From JBDHAC01 sp039588215 (GTDB taxonomy: Bacteria > Gemmatimonadota > Gemmatimonadetes > Palauibacterales > Palauibacteraceae), in NCBI GenBank assembly GCA_039588215.1, contig JBDHAD010000099.1, positions 1 to 6,704 on the forward strand: a DNA stretch of 6,704 bases. Reading direction: 5' to 3'. This document shows positions 3,995-6,704 of this stretch, in pieces. Below the pieces are notes generated by a model. That model saw only the letters and a list, made by a program, of their open reading frames with translations, did no database searches and was not told the DNA's origin. The position numbers and the translations under genes were made by a program. How positions within the stretch are numbered: position 1 is the first letter of the stretch; every line of letters starts with the position of its first letter.

Positions 3995-6122
3995 TGGGGA
4001 GGCTTCGTATCCTGCGACCGGAGGCCGCGAAGAGAGCGTTCGCGACAGCGGGAGCGGTGGGCGGCAGCGGGGTTTCCCCGATTCCGCCGGGGGGAAGCCG
4101 ACTGGGGATGATGTGGGTGCGTACCTGGGGCATCTCACGCAGGGTGAGCACGGGGAAGTCGTGGAAGTTGCTCTGTTGGACGCGGCCTCCTTCCACCGTG
4201 ATCCGCTGATACATCCCCGCACTGAGCGCGAAGGCGACGGCACCCTCCACCTGGGCCGCCACCATGTCCGGGTTGATGACCTGGCCGCAATCGATGGCAC
4301 AGGTGATCTCACGGACACGGATGTACTCTCCCGACGATTCGACGCGTGCCACCAGGGCGACGTATGAATCGTAGCCGCTGAAGAACGCCACCCCGCGGCC
4401 CTGGTTCCCGGGCAGCGCGGATCCCCAGGCGGCCATTTCGGCTGTGACCTCGAGCACGTGGACCAGCCGGTCCCTGTCGTAGCCGGAGCCCCCGAGCGCT
4501 CTTGGCTCGACGGACCCGAGCAGATCCAGTCTCAGCTGGACGGGGTCGTGCCCACCCTCTACCGCCAGCTCATCCAGGAAGCTCTGGACGACAAACGGGT
4601 TTTGGGAGTTCGTGGTCGCCCGCCAGGCGCCCCTGGGTAGGATCCAGGGCACGTGGCTGTATTCGACGTGGTAGTTCGGGATTGCTCCGGCCGGGAAGTC
4701 CTCCGGCAGGAACCGGTCCGTGTGCGTGTTCAGGATGTGCCAGCTCCACGCGGAGGGCCGGCGATCCACGTCCAGGCCGCCTTCGAGTATGTGGAGGCTT
4801 GCCGGGCGGTACCGATCGTGTCGCACATCGTCCTCTCTGGTCCACAGCACCTTCACCGGAGCAGCCACCTGGCGAGCGATCATGGCGGCTTCCAGCTCGG
4901 CGTCCGGGTACAGCCGCCGCCCGAACCCACCCCCCAGCAGGGTCACGTGGACGGAGACGGCGTCTTCGGCGATACCGAGGTATTCGGCCACGATGAGCTG
5001 AACGGCCTGCGGATTCTGCGTCGGACTCCAGATCTCACACGAGGCCCCACGGACATCGGCCACGCAGTTCATGGGTTCCATCGGGGCATGCGCCAGGAAC
5101 GGGAGCTCATAGGTGGCCCGGATCCGGCTCGAGGACCGATCGAGCGCACCCGCCGCATCCCCCGTGTCCATCACCACCGTGCCGCCCTGTTCGGACCTGG
5201 ACAGCAACCGCCGCCTGAGTCCCTCGCTGCTCTCGTCCCGATTCGAGCCGGCGTCCCACTCGATGTCCAGGGCCTGCACGCCCTTTAGCGCAGCCCACGA
5301 GTCGGTCGCGATCACAGCGACACCGGGAGCCAGGTACATGCCTTCCGCTCGTCCCTCTGTCTCCACGACCTGGACCACACCTGCGACACGCTCCGCCGCC
5401 GCCGAATCCATGCGTCCGAGGGCTCCACCATAGACGGGGCACCGGGCCACGGCGGCGTAGAGCATGCCGGGCACCCGTTTGTCCAGACCGAACACCGCGG
5501 CTCCTCTCACGATGTCCGAGCCGTCCACCCTCGGGATCGACGTCCCGATGATCCGGAACTCCTCGGGCGATTTCAGCGACACCGTCTCCGGGTCGGGTAC
5601 GGGCACGGTCGCCGCACTCTCGAGGAGGTCGCGGTACGCGAGGCGGCGACCCGTCGGTTCGTGCGTCACCCCTCCGTCTCTGGCGACGCATTCCTGGACG
5701 GGGACGCCCCACTCCTCGGCAGCAGCCGTCCTGAGCATGTCCCTCGCTACCGCACCGGACCGCCGCAGCAGCTGGTAGAGTCTCCGAACGCTGAGGCTGC
5801 CTCCCGTGAGCTGGGATCCGAAGCGCCCATCCGCCGCCGCGTCCGCCTGGCGGATGTGGACCCGTTCCCACGGCATCTCCAGCTCCTCAGCGAGGATCAT
5901 GGGAAGCGCGGTTCGGACCCCCTGCCCCATCTCGGAGCGAGAGACCCAGACGAGAGCCTCGCCATCCGGCGTGATCTGGAGGAACGCATCCACCGGCAAG
6001 GGCTGTTCCCGTGGACCCGCCGTACCGAAACGGTGCAAATGGAGGCCGAGCACCAGCCCCAGAGAGCCGGCTCCGGTGCGTTCGACGAATTCACGACGGG
6101 TGACGGGACGAACTGCGCTCAC
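3987..6122 (-). CDS. Tat-exported xanthine dehydrogenase-family molybdopterin-binding subunit (IorB-like)
   Basis: Large catalytic subunit, 711 residues, of a molybdenum hydroxylase resembling isoquinoline 1-oxidoreductase beta subunit or membrane-linked aldehyde dehydrogenases. A Tat signal, TRREFVE with Arg9-Arg10 and a hydrophobic stretch to about 30, predicts export to the periplasm. Family motifs in order: SEMGQGVRT (63-71), TGGSLSVR (106-113), an a/b hammerhead region (about 189-290), AHAPMEPMNC (344-353), GGGFGRR (397-403, cofactor binding), WTREDDVRHDRYRP (427-440), LPRGAWRA (495-502), DCGQVINPD (611-619), and GGIGE with the expected catalytic Glu683. Length and ends are complete for the family. 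The GTG start has GGAGG at 6130-6134 and overlaps an upstream TGA (GTGA). The enzyme hydroxylates a substrate with water and passes electrons to a 2Fe-2S subunit. No intact gene for that subunit is in the window. The substrate cannot be read from sequence. Confidence 0.92.
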   Translation of the reverse strand: MSAVRPVTRREFVERTGAGSLGLVLGLHLHRFGTAGPREQPLPVDAFLQITPDGEALVWVSRSEMGQGVRTALPMILAEELEMPWERVHIRQADAAADGRFGSQLTGGSLSVRRLYQLLRRSGAVARDMLRTAAAEEWGVPVQECVARDGGVTHEPTGRRLAYRDLLESAATVPVPDPETVSLKSPEEFRIIGTSIPRVDGSDIVRGAAVFGLDKRVPGMLYAAVARCPVYGGALGRMDSAAAERVAGVVQVVETEGRAEGMYLAPGVAVIATDSWAALKGVQALDIEWDAGSNRDESSEGLRRRLLSRSEQGGTVVMDTGDAAGALDRSSSRIRATYELPFLAHAPMEPMNCVADVRGASCEIWSPTQNPQAVQLIVAEYLGIAEDAVSVHVTLLGGGFGRRLYPDAELEAAMIARQVAAPVKVLWTREDDVRHDRYRPASLHILEGGLDVDRRPSAWSWHILNTHTDRFLPEDFPAGAIPNYHVEYSHVPWILPRGAWRATTNSQNPFVVQSFLDELAVEGGHDPVQLRLDLLGSVEPRALGGSGYDRDRLVHVLEVTAEMAAWGSALPGNQGRGVAFFSGYDSYVALVARVESSGEYIRVREITCAIDCGQVINPDMVAAQVEGAVAFALSAGMYQRITVEGGRVQQSNFHDFPVLTLREMPQVRTHIIPSRLPPGGIGETPLPPTAPAVANALFAASGRRIRSLPII

Positions 6123-6232
6123 AACTGGCCCTCCGCCAACGCCCGCGGCGCGTCCGGCCGGATTCTAAGACAGGCCCCACGGAAGGTACCGGCCCCGACC
6201 ATCGCCTCGGCGACCTCCATCTCGGTGTGAGC
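6119..6232 (-). pseudogene. Probable remnant of the 2Fe-2S (IorA-like) subunit C-terminus
   Basis: A frame ending in TGA (6119-6121) overlaps the oxidoreductase GTG as GTGA, the usual sign of translational coupling. It reads EVAEAMVGAGTFRGACLRIR near its end. This aligns without gaps to the family C-terminal pattern E-AM-G-NLCRCGTYLRIR, retaining EAM, G, G and LRIR. The Cys-Arg-Cys cluster ligands are replaced, so it cannot hold the cluster. An in-frame stop at 6233-6235 precedes it. Another frame just upstream (6227-6250) reads LRPNVSSH, which suits the preceding LLxRNPxPS segment, hinting at a frameshift. It could alternatively be a 33-residue peptide from ATG 6218-6220. The alignment is from memory of the family. 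Confidence 0.4.
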
Positions 6233-6313
6233 TCACGTTGGGGCGAAGCTCCGCTCTGAAACTCGTCTATCGGGTGCCTCCGCGAAACCGTCGAGTCGGG
6301 CCGCCTCGACCGC

Positions 6314-6362
6314 GAAGCGAGAGGCCGCCAGTGAAAGCTGCGGCCGCGGCGCGTACGCGGTC
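6314..6362 (+). repeat. Copy D: diverged left-type boundary piece
   Basis: Bases 6331-6362 (gtgaaagctgcggccgc through acgcggtc) match the left part of the copy B insert (1680-1706) with one substitution in the first 17 bases and a five-base length difference. The 17 or so bases before it (gaagcgagaggccgcc) resemble the tRNA-like left half (caagctgaaggtcgcc) weakly. Similarity to B stops after ACGCGGTC, exactly where copy C similarity to B begins. Confidence 0.5.
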
Positions 6363-6540
6363 TCTCCAGTCAGTACGAACCAGTGCCAGAGGTTCACGTG
6401 GACGAGCTGTGGATCGAGGAGGACTGGGAGAATGCCTCGGGTGGGGGCTGAAGATCACCAGCCGGGCTGACGGCCGTCGCGCCCAACGGTCCGGGTGGCA
6501 AGACCGGCGGAGGAAGCGATCCGGACGGCGCGAGACCTGT
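6363..6540. other. Segment between D and E; possible gene tail
   Basis: No firm gene. A plus-strand frame open from 6335 ends at TGA 6449-6451 with an acidic tail VHVDELWIEEDWENASGGG. A GTG at 6383 could start a 22-residue peptide, but there is no ribosome-binding site. It may be a C-terminal fragment of a lost gene or a short peptide. The rest holds nothing I can name. Confidence 0.25.
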
Positions 6541-6560
6541 GCGGGTTTGTGTGCGGGTTT
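6541..6560 (+). repeat. Paired GCGGGTTT direct repeats, module E
   Basis: GCGGGTTT at 6541-6548 and 6553-6560, a 12-base step, ends four bases before the first palindrome register start (6565). The arrangement is identical to module B. Confidence 0.7.
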
Positions 6561-6564
6561 CGCC

Positions 6565-6643
6565 CTACGGATCCCGTACATGAGGGGTCTTGGGACGTAC
6601 GGAAACCGTATGATGATCCCCTTGTGGGCTACTGATTCCAGCG
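6565..6643 (+). repeat. Module E palindrome array, three units at 32-base spacing
   Basis: Unit starts are 6565 (ctacggatcccgtac), 6597 (gtacggaaaccgtat) and 6629 (ctactgattccagcg). Both steps are 32 bases. The first two are full TACGG-NNN-CCGTA palindromes. The third has drifted but keeps an inverted repeat in another form (CCAG-CGAAA-CTGG, 6638-6650). The tRNA-like left half starts 30 bases after the third unit, as in A and B. Confidence 0.8.
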
Positions 6644-6648
6644 AAACT

Positions 6649-6704
6649 GGGCGTTTCGCGAGGTGCTTCCCAAGCTGAAGGTCGCCGGTGAGAGCTGCGG
6701 CCGC
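6649..6704 (+). repeat. Copy E: tRNA-like left half plus start of the insert, cut by window end
   Basis: It has acceptor-like GGGCG (6649-6653). Then follow 31 bases (6659-6689) identical to 90-120 and 1651-1681, including the CCC anticodon-like loop. After them comes GAGAGCTGCGGCCGC (6690-6704), identical to the start of the copy B insert. The right half would lie beyond the window. Confidence 0.75.

Noticed and set aside
5107..5871. Minus-strand 254-residue ORF inside the oxidoreductase gene
   Set aside because: It is a shifted-frame shadow of the IorB-like coding sequence, Gly/Arg-rich and without recognisable motifs.
6267..6581. Minus-strand 104-residue ORF upstream of the oxidoreductase
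   Set aside because: Arg/Pro/Ala-rich noise running through boundary D and the GCGGGTTT repeats, with no domain features.

Overview
GC-rich bacterial accessory DNA carrying three well-supported protein genes separated by copies of an unusual repeated boundary module. The gene content is a TolB-like PD40 lipoprotein, a carboxypeptidase-regulatory-like secreted protein, and a Tat-exported IorB-type molybdenum hydroxylase subunit. Together with the codon use, this would fit a soil or freshwater Gemmatimonadota-like bacterium. That assignment is inference; no marker gene is present.

Layout. Module A (1-174): palindrome array, contiguous 3' half of a tRNA-Gly(CCC)-like sequence, hairpin. Then a PD40 lipoprotein gene on + (454-1440). 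Module B (1533-1778): paired GCGGGTTT repeats, three palindromes, tRNA-like left half, a 46-base insert in the T-loop, tRNA-like right half, strong hairpin. Then a secreted carboxypeptidase-regulatory-like protein on - (1621-3579), whose reading frame runs out through module B. Module C (3742-3786): right half only. Then a possible 36-residue ORF on + and an IorB-like molybdopterin oxidoreductase on - (3987-6122), preceded by what looks like a decayed remnant of its iron-sulfur partner gene. A diverged piece D (6314-6362) follows, then module E (6541-6704), which the window end cuts off.

The genes do not look like one pathway. Each of the three large genes sits alone between boundary modules, in mixed orientation, as in a gene-cassette array. 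Modules A, B and E share three imperfect palindromes (roughly CTACGG-AAA-CCGTAT) spaced exactly 32 bases apart. In each, a tRNA-Gly(CCC)-like sequence begins 30 bases after the start of the third palindrome. Comparing B with C and D places a switch of homology precisely at 1706/1707, as expected if B is a recombined junction of a left-type and a right-type site. The canonical integron attC core signature is not seen, and no recombinase gene is present here. My main proposal is that this is an integron-like or tRNA-targeted cassette system with an undescribed site architecture. The repeat structure is directly visible; its function is inferred.
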